Positions 1 to 12,214 are shown, counted from the first letter of the stretch. The stretch: 31,408 nucleotides of DNA from CAYSLU01 sp964431965 (GCA_964431965.1 CAYSLU010000064.1:1-31408); one strand, 5' to 3'. Numbers and translations are program-made. The notes: a model not told the origin generated them from the sequence alone.

Positions 1-15
1 AATGATCTTTACTGT

Positions 16-43
16 TTGAGTTGGCTCCGAAATCTGGGATAAT
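16..43 (+). promoter_or_regulatory. Putative sigma70-type promoter of the giant-protein/RiPP operon
   Basis: A TTGAGT hexamer at 16-21 and a GATAAT hexamer at 38-43 are separated by 16 bases. They match the -35 and -10 consensus at four and five of six positions. Transcription would begin near base 50, leaving a leader of about 70 bases before the chosen start codon at 124. No other comparably good promoter is seen before the six same-strand genes that follow. Inferred from sequence only. Confidence 0.45.
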
Positions 44-110
44 GAGCGACTTTAAGCATGCGACGGTTGCCGCAGGCGTTATCTTCGGCGCTGCGGTGGC
101 TGTTGACTCC

Positions 111-117
111 AGAGGAG
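111..117 (+). promoter_or_regulatory. Ribosome binding site deciding the start of the giant protein
   Basis: AGAGGAG lies six bases upstream of the ATG at 124. The reading frame opened there begins with a convincing signal peptide, whereas the frame that carries the rest of the protein has no such N-terminus. This identifies 124 as the real start and exposes the frameshift near 320. Confidence 0.7.
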
Positions 118-123
118 CTCCCG

Positions 124-3100
124 ATGAATGCCTGTTCGCGCTATCGACGTTTGAGAAGACCGCTCTCCATGCTGGCGGGGTGCCTGGCGCTTGGGGCGGC
201 ATTCGCCCTCCGGGCGAGTGGCGCCACGATGGTCCACGAGTTCTACTTCCCGATGCCGGAAGACCAGATCCGCACCACCTTCACGGCGCTGGAGACAGGC
301 GTGGGCACGAGCTCGATTCGGTCTTCTCCATCGTCCTCACCGGGGCCGGAACCATGCTCCACTACGATCAGTGGGAGGACGGGTATGAGATCGACATGAA
401 CAGCCCGACCCAGGCGACCACGCAGATCTGGGGCGACGGCAACAACGCCAACGGCAAGCCGCCCGGATATGCCAGCGACCCGCTGTCGTTCCCTGCTGGT
501 ACGGTCCTGACGCTTCGCAACATCGTTCCGTATCCGCGGGCCTCGACGACGAACGTGCTCTTCGACGCACGCGACCGCCTGGCGGGATCCAAGGCGCTGG
601 TCGTCTCGCGGACGGCCTGGGCGCCGACGCCGGGCACGGTGCTCGCCGGGGCCTCGGAGGTGACGGCGACCATTGACTACGGGACGAACTACGTATGTCC
701 GGTGGGCGTGGATGTCTCGGCCAGCTCCATGTTTGAGTACGTGGGGCTGTTCGTGATGGCGGAGCAGAACGGGACGCTGGTCACCATCGACACGGACGGC
801 GTCGGCACCAACGCGCCGTTTACGGTGCCGCTGAACCGCGGGGAGTCGCATCTGGTGAACGGGGGAATCCGAAAGGGCGCCCGCGTCGTCTCCACCAAGC
901 CCGTTCAGTCGCATCTGGTCACGGGCGACATCGGCGCGCGGTATGAGACGGACTGGTTCACGCTGTACCCGGTCGAGCAGTGGGACAGCAGCTACGTGAC
1001 GCCGGTCGGCACGGCGTCCAACGGCAACGCCTGTTACGTGTTTGTCTACAACCCGAACACGAATGCGATCACGGTCAACTACTCGACGCGGACCGGCTCG
1101 GGGAGTTTCTCGGTCGCCACGAACGGCGTCTACCAGTACCTGATGCCGCAGAATTCGGGCGCGCTGTTGGCCGCGACGAACGGCGCGCGCTTCTTCGCGA
1201 TCAGCACCGTGGGGGCTTCGCCGACCGCGAACAACGTGTACGACTGGGGGTTCACCCTGCTGCCGAGTTCGTACATGACCACCGAGGCCGTGGTGGGCTG
1301 GGGCCCCGGCAGCGGCGACTTGAGCGTGAACGGCAGCCCGGTGTGGGTCACTCCGGTGGCTGCGACGCGCGTCTACGTGGACTACAACGGCGACCGGCAG
1401 GGGGCGCTGACCGACCCCGCCGGCAACAAGTACGACGCCCACTACGATCTGGGCGCGCTGCAATCGAAGACGGTCTATGACCCGGACAAGGACCAGACGG
1501 CGATGCGGCTGTACACGCTGAGCGGCATCGCGCTCAGCACGGCGTGGGGTGAGGATCCCGCCGTGGCCGGGCCGGGGAATCCATACCTGGATGTGGGCAC
1601 GACCGTGCTGCCGTTCCCCGTGCCGGTGCTGACGAAGACCTCCCGGCTGTATACCGACAACGCGCCCTCTGGCATCAGCACCAACGACATCCTGGAGTAC
1701 ACCATCTCGGTCGACAACAAGGGATTGCTGCCGCTGGGGAACACCGTGGTCATCGACCAGCTGCCCGCCCCCATCGCCTACATGACGAACACGACAACGT
1801 GGAACGGCAGCCCCATCGCCGACAACGTGGGCACCAACACGCCGTTTCCGCTCGACGAGTCCGGCTACACGATCCCGATCATTCTGCGCGGCGGCACCAG
1901 CCGGTTCGTCTTCCGCGTCCGCATCGTCGGGTCCGGAGCGGTCGTCAACTCCGGCTTCAGTGGCTCGCTCAGCGTATCAAACGAGGTCGTGGTGCCGCCG
2001 CCTTCCGGGGCACACTCGAACCTGGTCGAGTTTGTCGATGCCGCGACCAACGGGGCGTTGGTCTACACGGCGGGCGACGGCATCTACGTCAAGCTGACCG
2101 ATCCCGGCGTGAACCAGTCCACGACCTCGGTCGAGACCGTGAGCGTGATCGTGCGCGACACGACCAGCGGCGACCTCGAGGTCGTCGTCCTTCGGGAAAC
2201 CGGGCCGAACACGGGCATCTTCGTCAGCACCAATGCGCTGCCCACGTCGCTCACGACCGGGCTGGGGCAGCAGGATGGGACTCTGTACGTATCGGCCGGC
2301 GACGCGCTGTCGGTCTCCTTCACCGACCCGCTGTTCGGCGACGCGACCGCGGACTCGGCGACGGTCATCGCCGCCACGCGGACCAAGTACCTGTACCTGA
2401 CGACTGACGGCGGAGACGGCGACTCCAGCGGAAGCCTCGACCGCATCGACCCCGTGGCCACGGGTGACTCATCCACCTCGCGCACCCGCGAACTGTCGGG
2501 GGCATCCATGATCACGCAGGTCGGCGCCCCCGCCGCATCGAACAGCACGCAGACGGCGACGAGCCACTCGTTCATCTATGACTCTGGCACCACGGGATCC
2601 AACCGCATGCTGATGGTCGGGGTCTCGTACCGCAACAACGACAGCGAGACGGTCACCTCCGCGACCTATGGTGGTCTGGCTCTGACGCAGGTGGGAACGG
2701 CGGAGATCGCATCGGGCACGCCGGACGGCCGGATTTACGTGTTCTGCCTGACCAATCCGCCAACCGGCGCCAATTCGCTCCAGGTGAACTGGAGTAGCGC
2801 CTTGAACCAAGGCGCGGTCGTGGGGGCGGTGACGTATGCCGGGGTCGCCCAGTCGACCCCCTCCGGCTTCGCCTGGGCCAACGGCACGTCGGTGGCGCCG
2901 GCCGTGACCGTGACGTCCACGACGGGGCGGCTGGTGTTCGGGGTCGTTGCGGGTCGCACCACGAGCGACTACGCGGTCACCGGCGGAGGCACCTCGCTGT
3001 GGTCGCTGCGTCCGTTCAGCGGGCAGACCTCGGGCGCCGGGCAGAGCAAGGCCGGCGCGTCCCCGACCGTCTCGCTGGGCTGGAGCGGATCCGCGAATGA

Positions 3101-6100
3101 GTGGGTGGCCGGCGGTGTGTCTCTGGCTCCCGCGGACGGGGCGGCCGGAGTGGCCGCGACGTTTGTCCAGGCGCCGGCCATGAGTCTCAACTTCGGCCTT
3201 CCGGCCGGCGGCGGCCTCGCCGTTCGGGCGTATGCGGAGGTCACCAACTCGCTGCTGGCGGCCAACCCGAACATCGTGGCGATCCTGGGGCGTGGAAGCG
3301 CGACGCTGGCGACGCTGACCAATGCCACCGCAACCCTGGTGAGCGGCGGTCCCTCGCCGATCGTTCCGATCTCGACGAGCGCGGCCTCTAACGCGAACGC
3401 TTCGTCCCTGACGTTCGCGCACACCGCCGGCACCGGCACCAACCGCATGCTGGTCGTGGCGGTGGCGGTTGGCGCCACCACGGGGGCGGGGAATCCTCCG
3501 ACGGCTTCGGGTGTGACCTATGGCGGCACCGCGCTGACGCTCGTCGGGTCCCGGATATCGGGAACGGGTGGGGCGGCGGACGACGCCTGGGCGTACCTCT
3601 ACCGGCTCGTCAATCCCGGCGCGGGCCCGTCTAACGTCATCGTCACGCTGTCCGGCGCGGGCAGCATCGCCGCCGGCGCCACCACGTTCACCGGGGTCGA
3701 TCCGGTGAATCCGATGGGGACGGTCGCCAGCAACAGCGCGACCAGCGGGAATGCGAGCGTCGTCGTGTCGGCGACCGCCAACGATCTGGTGTTCGATACG
3801 GTGTCTCGCGACGAGGGGCCGACTCTGACGGCCGGGGCCGCGCAGACATCGCTCTGGTCGGTGACGAACTTGAATGCGGTCCTATCGGGTGCATCGAGCT
3901 ATACGGATGGCGGGGCGGTCGTCACCAACACGTACACGTCCGGCGACACCTCGCAGGACTGGGCCATGCTGGGGGTCGCCATCAAGCCGTTCGTCGGGAC
4001 AAGTATCTACCGGCTCGACTGGAGCGCCCCTCTGTCCGGCCCGACCAACGTTTCGGCCGGCGACGCCATCAGCCTCTTGGTCAGCAACGGCCAGCCCTCG
4101 GTCGGGTTCAGCGTGCTGTACGACAGCAGCAACTACCCGTCGCGGGTCAGCCTGCCCACAACGAATGTGATCGAAGTCGCAAGCCTGGCCGTCTACGACG
4201 CGCCCTACCCGGGCGGGACCAATTTGAGCGGAGCGCTCAACGGCGACACGCTCTACATTCGCGCCACGGTGACGGACCCGTTCGGCAGCTACGACATCAA
4301 TCGACTGGCCCTCTCGATCGACGGGGCGGGCACGAATGCGGACGTGAGCGTGACGCTGAGCAACGCGCAGGTCGTGGCGAGCAACTCCTACTCGAAGACG
4401 TACGAGTACCCGTGGAGCACCGCCTCCGTGCAGGGGAACTATGCGATCGGCGTTACGGCCTACGAAGGAACCGAGGGCATCACGGCCTCCGCGGCCATCC
4501 CGTTCAGCCTGACGTACCTCGACTTGGGCACGCCGAGCATCACCGAGTTCACGACCGGAGCGAACGGCCCGCACACGCTGACCTACGCGACCAACGAGAC
4601 CGTCTGCGTCCGGGTGACGGATCTGGACCAGAACACGAATTCGGCCGTGGTCGACACGATCACGGTGGTCATCACGAACACGCTCTCGGGCGACTGGGAG
4701 AGACGAACGCTGGCCGAGACCGGCCCGAACACGGGCGTCTTCACGGGCAGTGTGCCGGCCAGCGCCACGGCCGGGGCCGGTGGGAACAGCGGAACGCTCA
4801 ACGCCCCGGGCGGATCGCCTCTGGTGGTGATGTACACCGACCCGAATGATTCGTCCGACCAGGGCAGCGACACGGCGACGATTCCGCTGGCGCTGCCGTC
4901 GCTGACCGTGCGCAAGACGCTGGTCGAACCGGCGGATGGACAGGCCGTGGTTGGCGACGCGCTGCGATTCCAAGTCGAGGTGATCAACAGCGGCAACACC
5001 ACCCTCAGCACCGTGGCGGTGACCGACAACTATCCGTCCGCCACGTTCACGTATGTGTCGGCCACGCCGACGCCGTCCACCGTGGCGGCGGGCTCGCTGG
5101 CCTGGACCAACGTGGGGCCGCTGCGGCCCGGCGACAGCACGGTGATCGACGTCTACATGACGGCATCGGCCTCGTCGGCCCTGGCGACCAACCGGGCCGT
5201 AGGCAACGCGGGCGGGGGCGTGGCGGCCACCGGAACGGCGACGGTCGTCGTGACGAGGCCCGGAGTGACCGTGCGCAAGTCGGTGCTCAGCCCGATACCG
5301 GGCCCGGCCGCGATCGGCGACAACGTCCAGTTCCGGATCGTGGTCAGCAACAGCGGGGACACGGCGCTCGCGGTCGTGCCGATGCAGGATCTGTTCAGCT
5401 CGATCATCTACACCTATGTCTCGGCCACCATCGCGCCGGACGTCAGCGGGCCGGGGAGCTTGTACTGGGTCGACCTGACGGGCGCCGGCACGCTTGCAGC
5501 GGGCGCGGCGATCACGAACGACATCACGCTGAGGGCCACGGGCGGCGGCAGTCCGGCGCCCAATGCGGCCCTCATCGATTCGGCGGTGGACGTCAACGGC
5601 GACTACCCGCCGCCGGTCAACAGCTCGACCGGGGTGACGATCTCGGCGGTGACGATCTCCGGCTCGGTGTACGACGACCGGAACACCAACGGGGTCTACG
5701 ATGCCGGAACGGACCTGCCGCTTGAGGGAGTGACGGTCCGGCTCTACACCGATCCGAACGGCGACGGCAATCCGGCGGACGGCACCCTCGTCGATCTCGG
5801 CGTCACGCCGGCCGGCGGCGCGTACGAGTTCCTGAGCCTGGGCACGGGACGATACGTGGTGGTGGAGACGGACCTGACCGGGTACACGAGCAGCGGCGAT
5901 ACGGGCGGAGCGAACGACAACCGGATCCCTGTCAATGCCGTGAGCGCGACGAGCTATGCCGGCAACAACTTCCTCGACTATCTGCCGGCGCCGGCCAGCT
6001 ATGCGACGATCCGGGGCACGGTGTACAACGACGTCGACGGCAACGGGACGACCAACGAGGGCGCGGGCTCCGTGCTGAGCGATGTGGTGCTCGATCTGAT

Positions 6101-9100
6101 CGCGGACGTCAACAGCAACGGGGTGGCGGACGCGGGTGAGCCGGTTTACGCGAGCACGACCACGGGAACAAACGGCACCTACACCTTCACCAGCATCCCG
6201 GCCGGAGCCTACGTGATCCGCGAGACGGATCCGGCCGGATTCACGAGCACGGCCGATACGGCCGGTGCCAACGATAACCGCATCGCGGTTGTCGTGGCCG
6301 CCGGGGTGACGAGCAGCGGCCACGACTTCCTCGATACGTGGCGCCGACGGACTGCGGCGCTCGGCGACCGGGTCTGGCTGGACGAGGACGGCGACGGCGT
6401 GCAGGACGCGGGCGAGGCGGGTGTTCCCAACGTGACGCTGTCCCTGCTCGATACCAACGGTTCGGTCGTCGCCACGACCGTCACCGACGGCGAAGGCCGA
6501 TACCTATTCGCCGGCCTGTCCGCGTCCACCTACTCCGTGCGGGTGGAGACGAACTCCATGCCGGCCGGGTTGGTCGCCAATCAGACCTTCGATCGGGACA
6601 GCGTGACGAACCACCAGACGACCGTCACCCTGTCCGCCGGCCGGACGAGCGGCGACGCGGACTTCGGCTACAACTGGGCGCCTTCCGCCGACACGCGCAA
6701 CGGAACGGGTACGGGCGCGATCGGCGACCGGGTCTGGATCGATGGCGACGGGGACGGCGTGCAGGATCCGGGCGAGCCGGGGCTGTCGAACGTGATCGTG
6801 CGGCTGTACCGGGATGCGGCCGGAAACGGGAGCTACACCACGCTGGTGGCCACGGCGGCTACCGATGCGGCGGGCCTCTACATCTTCGACGGCGTGGCGC
6901 CTGGAGCCTACGCGGTGGAGGTGAACGGAGGGGCCACGCCGGCTGGCTATACCCAGACCGGCGACCCGGACTACGGCGGCCAGGCGCTTCCGGCCGGCGC
7001 GCGGGACAACCGGACTACGAAGCCGATCATCCTCGCCCCCGGCGATGTGTTCGTGAACGCCGACTTCGGCTACTTCCCGGCCGCGGGCAGCATCATCGGC
7101 GACCGCGTCTATCTCGACCGCAACGCCGACGGCGCCTACGACGGCAGCGACCTCGGCATCGGAGGGGTCACGGTGGCGTTGCTCGACGCGGGCGGCCGGG
7201 TGGTGGCGGCGACGATGACCGACGTGCTGGGGCAGTACCTCTTCGTCGGCGTGCCGGCGGGAACCTACACGGTGTGGGTCAGCGACACGGCCGGCGTATT
7301 GAGCGGTCTGTCCCAGATAGGCGACCCCGATGGCGGGTACGACAGCCGCAGTTCCGTGACCGTGGACGGCGCGAGCGCCTATCTGAACGAGGATCACGGC
7401 TACGCGCCCGCCGGTCATACCGCCACCACCGGCCTCATCGGCGACGCCGTCTATCTCGATCGTGACGCCAACGGCTCCTTTAGCGCGGGCGAAGGCGTCG
7501 AAGGCGTTTCCGTGCGGCTGTACACCACCAGCGGGGTCCTGGTGGCCAGCACGACGACCGATCCCAACGGGAGCTATTGGTTCAGCGGCCTGAGCACCAA
7601 CGACGCGAAGTACGTCGTGCGCGTGGACACGAACACGCTGCCGGGCGCGCTCGGACAGTTGACCAACACGGCCGATGCGGACGGCGGCACGCCCAACGAA
7701 TCGACGGTGACGCTCACGGGGGTGACGCCCGTAGATCTGAGCCAGGACTTCGGGTACCGCGACTTGACGACGCCGAATTCGATCGGGGGAACGATCTGGA
7801 ACGACCGCAACGGCGACGGACATCTCGATGGGGGCGAGACCAACGGATTCGCCGGCGTGACGGTCGCGCTGTACGACACCAACGGCAACGCGGTGGCCTC
7901 GACGGTGACCGACACCAACGGGGTGTTCTCCTTCGCCGGGCTTCCGGACGGAGCGTACCGGGTCGATGTGACCGACGCCTCCAACGTGCTCAACGGCTGC
8001 TGGCACACCGTCGGAGCGCTGCCCGGAACCGATTTCTACAGCCAGACCGATCCGTACGCGGTGGCCGTCAGCGGCGGCGCGACCAACGCGACGGCCGACT
8101 TCGGCTACTTCCTCAATGCGGCCTCGCTCGGCAACCGGATCTGGCGGGATGCCGACAGCGACGGCGTGCAGGATGCTGGCGAGGGGGGGCTGTCCAACGT
8201 GCTGGTGAAGCTGACGATCATCGAGCCCAATGGGACGACCAACGTCGTCTACACCCGCTCGGACACCAACGGCTTCTACAGCTTCGGCAACCTGATGCTG
8301 GACGAGGACTACAGCACGCCCGGCTCGACGGGCGATCTGAGCCGGCCGCGCTTCTCCCTGTCGATCCCGGCCGTCCCCTCCGGTTACTACCCGTCGCCGG
8401 CGTACGCCACCAACGTGTGGCTGGACTCCGGCCGCCTCACGGGAACGGATGCCTACCCCTACAGGGGAACCAACGACATGGCGATCCAGGCAGACCCGCA
8501 GGCTGAACCGCTCGCCGCGAGCGTGGACTTCGGCTTCTCTTCCGCCCCGACGCTCGTGCGCCTGCTCGGCTTCGGAGCGGTGGCCCGTAGCGGGCAGGTG
8601 TTCGTCCAGTGGCAGACGGCCGAGGAGAGCGGAACCGTCGGCTTCCGCCTGGAGCGCTGGACGGGCGGCGGCTACGCGGCGGTGCATCCGGGCCTCATTC
8701 CGGCGCAGCTGTATGCGGGCGATGGAGCGACTTACGAGCAGATGGATGCCGGCGCCCGGCCCGGCGGCACCTACACGTACCGGCTGATCGAGCTCGAGAT
8801 GAGCGGGAACCTCCGGTACGCCGGCCCCTACACGGTGACGGTGGGTGGGCCCGGCCTCTCGTTCGACGAGTGGACGCGGCTGGTCTTCTCGCCCGCGCAG
8901 CAGACGAACGCGCTGGCGGTCGGTCCGGACGCCGATCCGGACGGCGACGGAATGAGCAACATGGCCGAGTTCCTGGCCGGGACGTCGCCGACCGATGGGA
9001 AGTCGGCTCTGCGGATCCGGGCGTGTGAGGCGCCGGGCGGTGCGGCGATTACGGTCCGTTGGGCATCGACCTCCAACCGGATCTATGCCGTCGAACGCGA

Positions 9101-9224
9101 GACGGACGCGGCCGCCGGATTCCAGCCGCTGGCGAGCGGCATACAGGCCACTCCGCCGGAGAACGCGCACACCGATTCGACCGCCCCCGGGCGTGCGTTC
9201 TACCGCGTGCGGATCGATCCGTGA
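124..9224 (+). CDS. Giant secreted SdrD-like/DUF11 repeat protein, apparently frameshifted near base 320
   Basis: After joining two frames the protein is about 3033 residues. The N-terminus (MNACSRYRRLRRP, then LSMLAGCLALGAAFALRASG) is a typical signal peptide. Residues from about 36 to 490 hold a conserved secreted domain with HYDQWEDGYEID and WGDGN motifs. Then come a DUF11 repeat (about 500-625), a module ending in ETGPNTGIF (630-750), two copies of a module with SNRML/TNRML (about 800-1005 and 1087-1290), a second ETGPNTG module (1467-1588), two more DUF11 repeats (1590-1840), eight SdrD B-like repeats with DxDGDGVQDxGE-type calcium sites (1843-2807), a fibronectin-like stretch (2810-2910), a DPDGDGMSN calcium-binding motif and a C-terminal module shared with the next gene. 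It is probably a surface or secreted adhesive/structural protein; its specific role is unknown. It leads the operon, 21 bases before the peptidase gene. Confidence 0.8.
316..324 (+). other. Apparent frameshift site in the giant-protein gene
   Basis: Upstream, the coding frame (codons starting at 124, 127 and so on) gives the signal peptide and the motif EFYFPMPEDQIRTTFTALE, but runs into low-quality Ser/Pro sequence and stops by 399. Downstream, the frame one base back gives VFSIVLTGAGTMLHYDQWED and stays open to 9224. The join falls around the CGG codon at 319-321, where one missing G would restore a continuous protein. No canonical slippery heptamer is present, so an assembly or sequencing error, or a real disabling mutation, is more likely than programmed frameshifting. 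Confidence 0.75.
2520..3990 (+). repeat. Two divergent copies of a ~200-residue module inside the giant protein
   Basis: The segments at about 2520-3140 and 3380-3990 both encode the order S(L/F)..(Y/A).(S/T)GT.(S/T)NRML, a YGG.ALT.VG strand, a LTNPP/LVNPG loop, and VTYAGV/TTFTGV. The copies are divergent at the protein level and are not DNA-identical, so this is an old domain duplication and not a recent tandem repeat. Confidence 0.65.
5650..8540 (+). repeat. Array of eight SdrD B-like repeats
   Basis: Eight consecutive units begin with a G(D/S/T/N).(V/I)(Y/W)xDxxxDG pattern at about 5650, 6005, 6355, 6715, 7090, 7430, 7780 and 8125. Most contain a GVTVxLY-type strand, a TDxxGxYxFxGL turn and a closing DFGY. 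The Asp/Asn-rich start of each unit resembles the calcium-binding loops of SdrD B domains, which form rigid stalks in known surface proteins. The units differ in sequence, which argues against assembly collapse here. Confidence 0.75.
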
Positions 9225-9245
9225 CGGCGATGGCGGGGCTGTCGC

Positions 9246-12161
9246 ATGCGCTACCGCATCATATCGGGCCTGATCCTCTGGGGGATGGCGGGAGCGCTTC
9301 TTCCGGCCGCCGGGAGTACGCCTCCGCCGGATCCCATCCGGAGCGAGATCGCCAGCTGGCCGGAAGCGTGTCGGTTGCGCGTGCTGCTCCCCTATGACGG
9401 CGGCGTGGCCGGCTACTTCGTTGAGCGCTATGAGCCCGACCGCGCCCGATTCGTCCGGCTGAACGCGTCCGCCGTGCCGTCCCCGGCGCCCGGGGGCGAG
9501 GCGGCCTGGATCGACCTGCCCATCACTCCCGCCGGGCCCGACGCGGTGTTCCGGCTGGTGGGGCGATCGATCTCCGGAGCCGAGAGCGCGGGCTGCCCGT
9601 TCACCCCGGAGCCCTCAGTGGCCGCGCCGGGGCGGGATGCCGCAGGGCCGGACCGGCTGCCGCCGAGCGGGGCGGCATCCCCATGCTCGATCAGCATTCC
9701 CGGCGCTCGGGTGAAGGTGGCCGTGGAGCGCGAGGGGATGCGCCTGGTGTCGGCGGCGGCCATCAGCGCGTGCCTCGCCGGATCGAGCGAGGCCGAGATC
9801 CTGAACCGGATCACAGCCGGGGCGCTGCGGATGCGGCGGGGGACGAACGAGGTGGCGTGGTGCGCGAGCCCCGACGGGACCGGCGTGTGCTTCTACGCCG
9901 AGGCGATCAACAGCATCTATACGCGCTGGAACGTCTACTGGATTGAGCGAGCCCCCGGGCTGACCATGGAGGAGCGCGCCGTTGCCGGAGTCGGGCCCGT
10001 CCACGGCGCGACGTTCCGCGAGAGGCTGCATTTCGAGCAGGACCAGCGCTTCTCGTTCAACAACGTCATCTTTACGCATGCGGAAGACGATATCTGGTTC
10101 TGGGCCTACATCCGGCCTCCGCTGCCGGACAGCGCCGCCCTGGTTGTGGACGTTCCTGACCCCGTTCCGGGCGACGCGCCCGCCCAGCTGACGGTGCATA
10201 TGAAGGGCTCTACCGAGTTGGCCTCGGCGCCCGAGCACCATGCCCGCGTCTACCTGAACGGCGCGCTGCTCGGCTCGGCGGACTGGGCTCATCTGGCGAA
10301 CTGCGACCCGGTCTTCACGGCGACCAATCTCGTGGATGGCACCAACACGGTTCTGATCGAGGGGTTCAAGAACCCGGGGGAGCCGGAATACACTTCGTTC
10401 ATCGTCGACTCGATCGACCTGGACTACACGCGCGCCTGTGCGGCTTCGAGCAACGCGCTCGCCTTCACCGGCGGCACGAACTCCGCTGTCACGGTCACGG
10501 GGTTCGACAGCACAAACGTCTGGCTGTTCGACGTGAGCGATCCGGCGCGGCCGGTCCGGCTCGTCGGGGCGCGCGTCGATGCGGACACATCGGGCGCCGG
10601 TCGGGTGAGCTTGGCCCCGGAAGCCGGCACCAACCGCTATGTGGCGCTGGCCGCATTCGTTGGCCCGGACGGCATGGCCGGTCGGGCCGAGCCCACGCTC
10701 GATTTGGCGACCAATGGGGCGGACTACGTGGTCATCGCTCCAGCCGGCTTGGCCTGTGCGGCCGAGGCGTGGGCGGAGTATCGCCGGGGCGAGGGATGGG
10801 TGTCGCGCGTTGTCGATATCGAGGACGTGTACGACGCTTTTTCCGGCGGCGTGGTCACCCCTTGGGCGATCCGCTCTCTTATCTCCCGGGCGACGACCGC
10901 ATGGGAGCGCCCGCCGCGGTACGTCGTGCTGGCCGGTGCCGGAACGACCGACTACCGCGATGTGAACGGCCTGTGGGCCACGGATCCGTGCCTCATCCCT
11001 CCGGTGACGGCGGTGACTCCGTACGGGCTGTACGGCGCGGACACACCGCTGGCCGACGCGGATGGCGATCATGTTCCGGATGTGGCGCTCGGGCGCCTTC
11101 CGGTCGTCAGCACGAACGAGCTGCTGGCGCTGCTGGAGAAGACTCGGGCCTACGAGGCGGCCGTGACGAATCATCCGATTGTCGAAGTCATGGCGGACAA
11201 CCTCGATGCCTCGGAGGGCATCGACTTCCCGTCGTCCAGCGACAGCCTGACCTTCTGGATCCCCTCCGCGTATTCGCGGGAATTCAACTACCTATCGACG
11301 CAGGGGGTGGCGCAGGTGCGGGCCCGGCTCTTCGCGGCGCTGGACGGCGGTTGCGCCCTGGCGACGTACGTGGGGCATGCCAACGACACGATCCTGGCGG
11401 GTGAGGGAATCCTGCGGGCTGCGGACGTCGGTGGGTTCACGAACGCCACCCGGGCGCCGGTGCTGCTGGCGATGACGTGCCTGTTCGGACGGTTCGATCG
11501 CCCCAGCAGCACGGGGGGGCTGGCCGAGAACCTGCTGCGGCGGGCGGGGGGCGGCCTGTCGGCTGTGTGGTCGTGCACGTCGCTGTCCCAGAACGACGAC
11601 AACACCCGCGTCGGTGAGTGGATGATGCGGGCGCTGTTCCGGCGGCCGGGCGTTCGTCTGGGGGCGGCTGCGCGACTGGCCCTGGCGAGCTATGCGGCCT
11701 CGCCGTCCTTCCAGCCGTTTGTAGTCGACACATACACCTTGCTGGGCGATCCGCTGCTGAACATGCACGTGGAGGACGGTACGCCGGCGACGTTTGCCGA
11801 ATGGAGCGGGGCGGCGTTCACCCCGGAGCAGCAGGCCGATCCGGCGGTCAGCGGAGCCGGCGCCGATCCGGATGGCGACGGGGCGCCGAACGCAGCGGAG
11901 TTCGCCGCCCGGACGCGGCCGCTGGACGGCGGGTCACGGCTGGCGATTACGTCGGCGGACCTCCCGGGCGGAGCGGAGCGGAGCATCCGTTGGTCCAGCG
12001 AGTCCAATTGTGTATACTCGCTCGAGTGCGCCGTCGGCATGGGGCAGGCGTTCGAGCCGGCTGCGCGGTGTGTATGGGGAACTCCGCCGGACAACTGCGT
12101 GACGGATCGCGTCGATCGCGGGGTCGGGCCCGTGATCTATCGGGTACGCCTCGACGAGTGA
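9246..12161 (+). CDS. Secreted C25 (gingipain-like) cysteine peptidase
   Basis: This 971-residue protein starts with a signal peptide (MRYRIISGLILWGMAGALLP). The peptidase C25 domain covers about residues 495-845. It begins with DYVVIAPAGL, carries the family-typical LADADGDHVPDVALGRLPV segment, a His in YVGHAND (His711) and a Cys in LLAMTCLFGRFD (Cys745). These two fit the gingipain catalytic dyad, and ending around TYTLLGDPLLNMHV is also family-typical. The last 120 residues contain a GADPDGDGAPNAAEF calcium-type motif and a C-terminal module shared with the upstream giant protein. Members of this family cleave proteins outside the cell or mature surface proteins; the substrate here is unknown. 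Position directly before the RiPP-type genes (53-base gap) suggests it could process either the giant protein or the modified peptide, which is inference. Confidence 0.85.
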   Translation: MRYRIISGLILWGMAGALLPAAGSTPPPDPIRSEIASWPEACRLRVLLPYDGGVAGYFVERYEPDRARFVRLNASAVPSPAPGGEAAWIDLPITPAGPDAVFRLVGRSISGAESAGCPFTPEPSVAAPGRDAAGPDRLPPSGAASPCSISIPGARVKVAVEREGMRLVSAAAISACLAGSSEAEILNRITAGALRMRRGTNEVAWCASPDGTGVCFYAEAINSIYTRWNVYWIERAPGLTMEERAVAGVGPVHGATFRERLHFEQDQRFSFNNVIFTHAEDDIWFWAYIRPPLPDSAALVVDVPDPVPGDAPAQLTVHMKGSTELASAPEHHARVYLNGALLGSADWAHLANCDPVFTATNLVDGTNTVLIEGFKNPGEPEYTSFIVDSIDLDYTRACAASSNALAFTGGTNSAVTVTGFDSTNVWLFDVSDPARPVRLVGARVDADTSGAGRVSLAPEAGTNRYVALAAFVGPDGMAGRAEPTLDLATNGADYVVIAPAGLACAAEAWAEYRRGEGWVSRVVDIEDVYDAFSGGVVTPWAIRSLISRATTAWERPPRYVVLAGAGTTDYRDVNGLWATDPCLIPPVTAVTPYGLYGADTPLADADGDHVPDVALGRLPVVSTNELLALLEKTRAYEAAVTNHPIVEVMADNLDASEGIDFPSSSDSLTFWIPSAYSREFNYLSTQGVAQVRARLFAALDGGCALATYVGHANDTILAGEGILRAADVGGFTNATRAPVLLAMTCLFGRFDRPSSTGGLAENLLRRAGGGLSAVWSCTSLSQNDDNTRVGEWMMRALFRRPGVRLGAAARLALASYAASPSFQPFVVDTYTLLGDPLLNMHVEDGTPATFAEWSGAAFTPEQQADPAVSGAGADPDGDGAPNAAEFAARTRPLDGGSRLAITSADLPGGAERSIRWSSESNCVYSLECAVGMGQAFEPAARCVWGTPPDNCVTDRVDRGVGPVIYRVRLDE

Positions 12162-12214
12162 GCGAGCCCGGTGCGTGTGTGCGGCGTGGTGCAGATGCGG
12201 GAGGGATGGGAGAG

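Noticed and set aside
316..330. Programmed ribosomal frameshifting in the giant-protein gene
   Set aside because: No slippery heptamer or obvious downstream stimulatory hairpin is seen, and a signal peptide separated from its protein by programmed shifting would be unusual.
3882..9170. Long open frames on the minus strand opposite the giant protein (3882-6323 and 6504-9170)
   Set aside because: They are Arg/His/Val-rich with no recognisable domain or motif, as expected from the antisense of GC-rich, codon-biased coding sequence. The plus-strand product has clear repeated domains.
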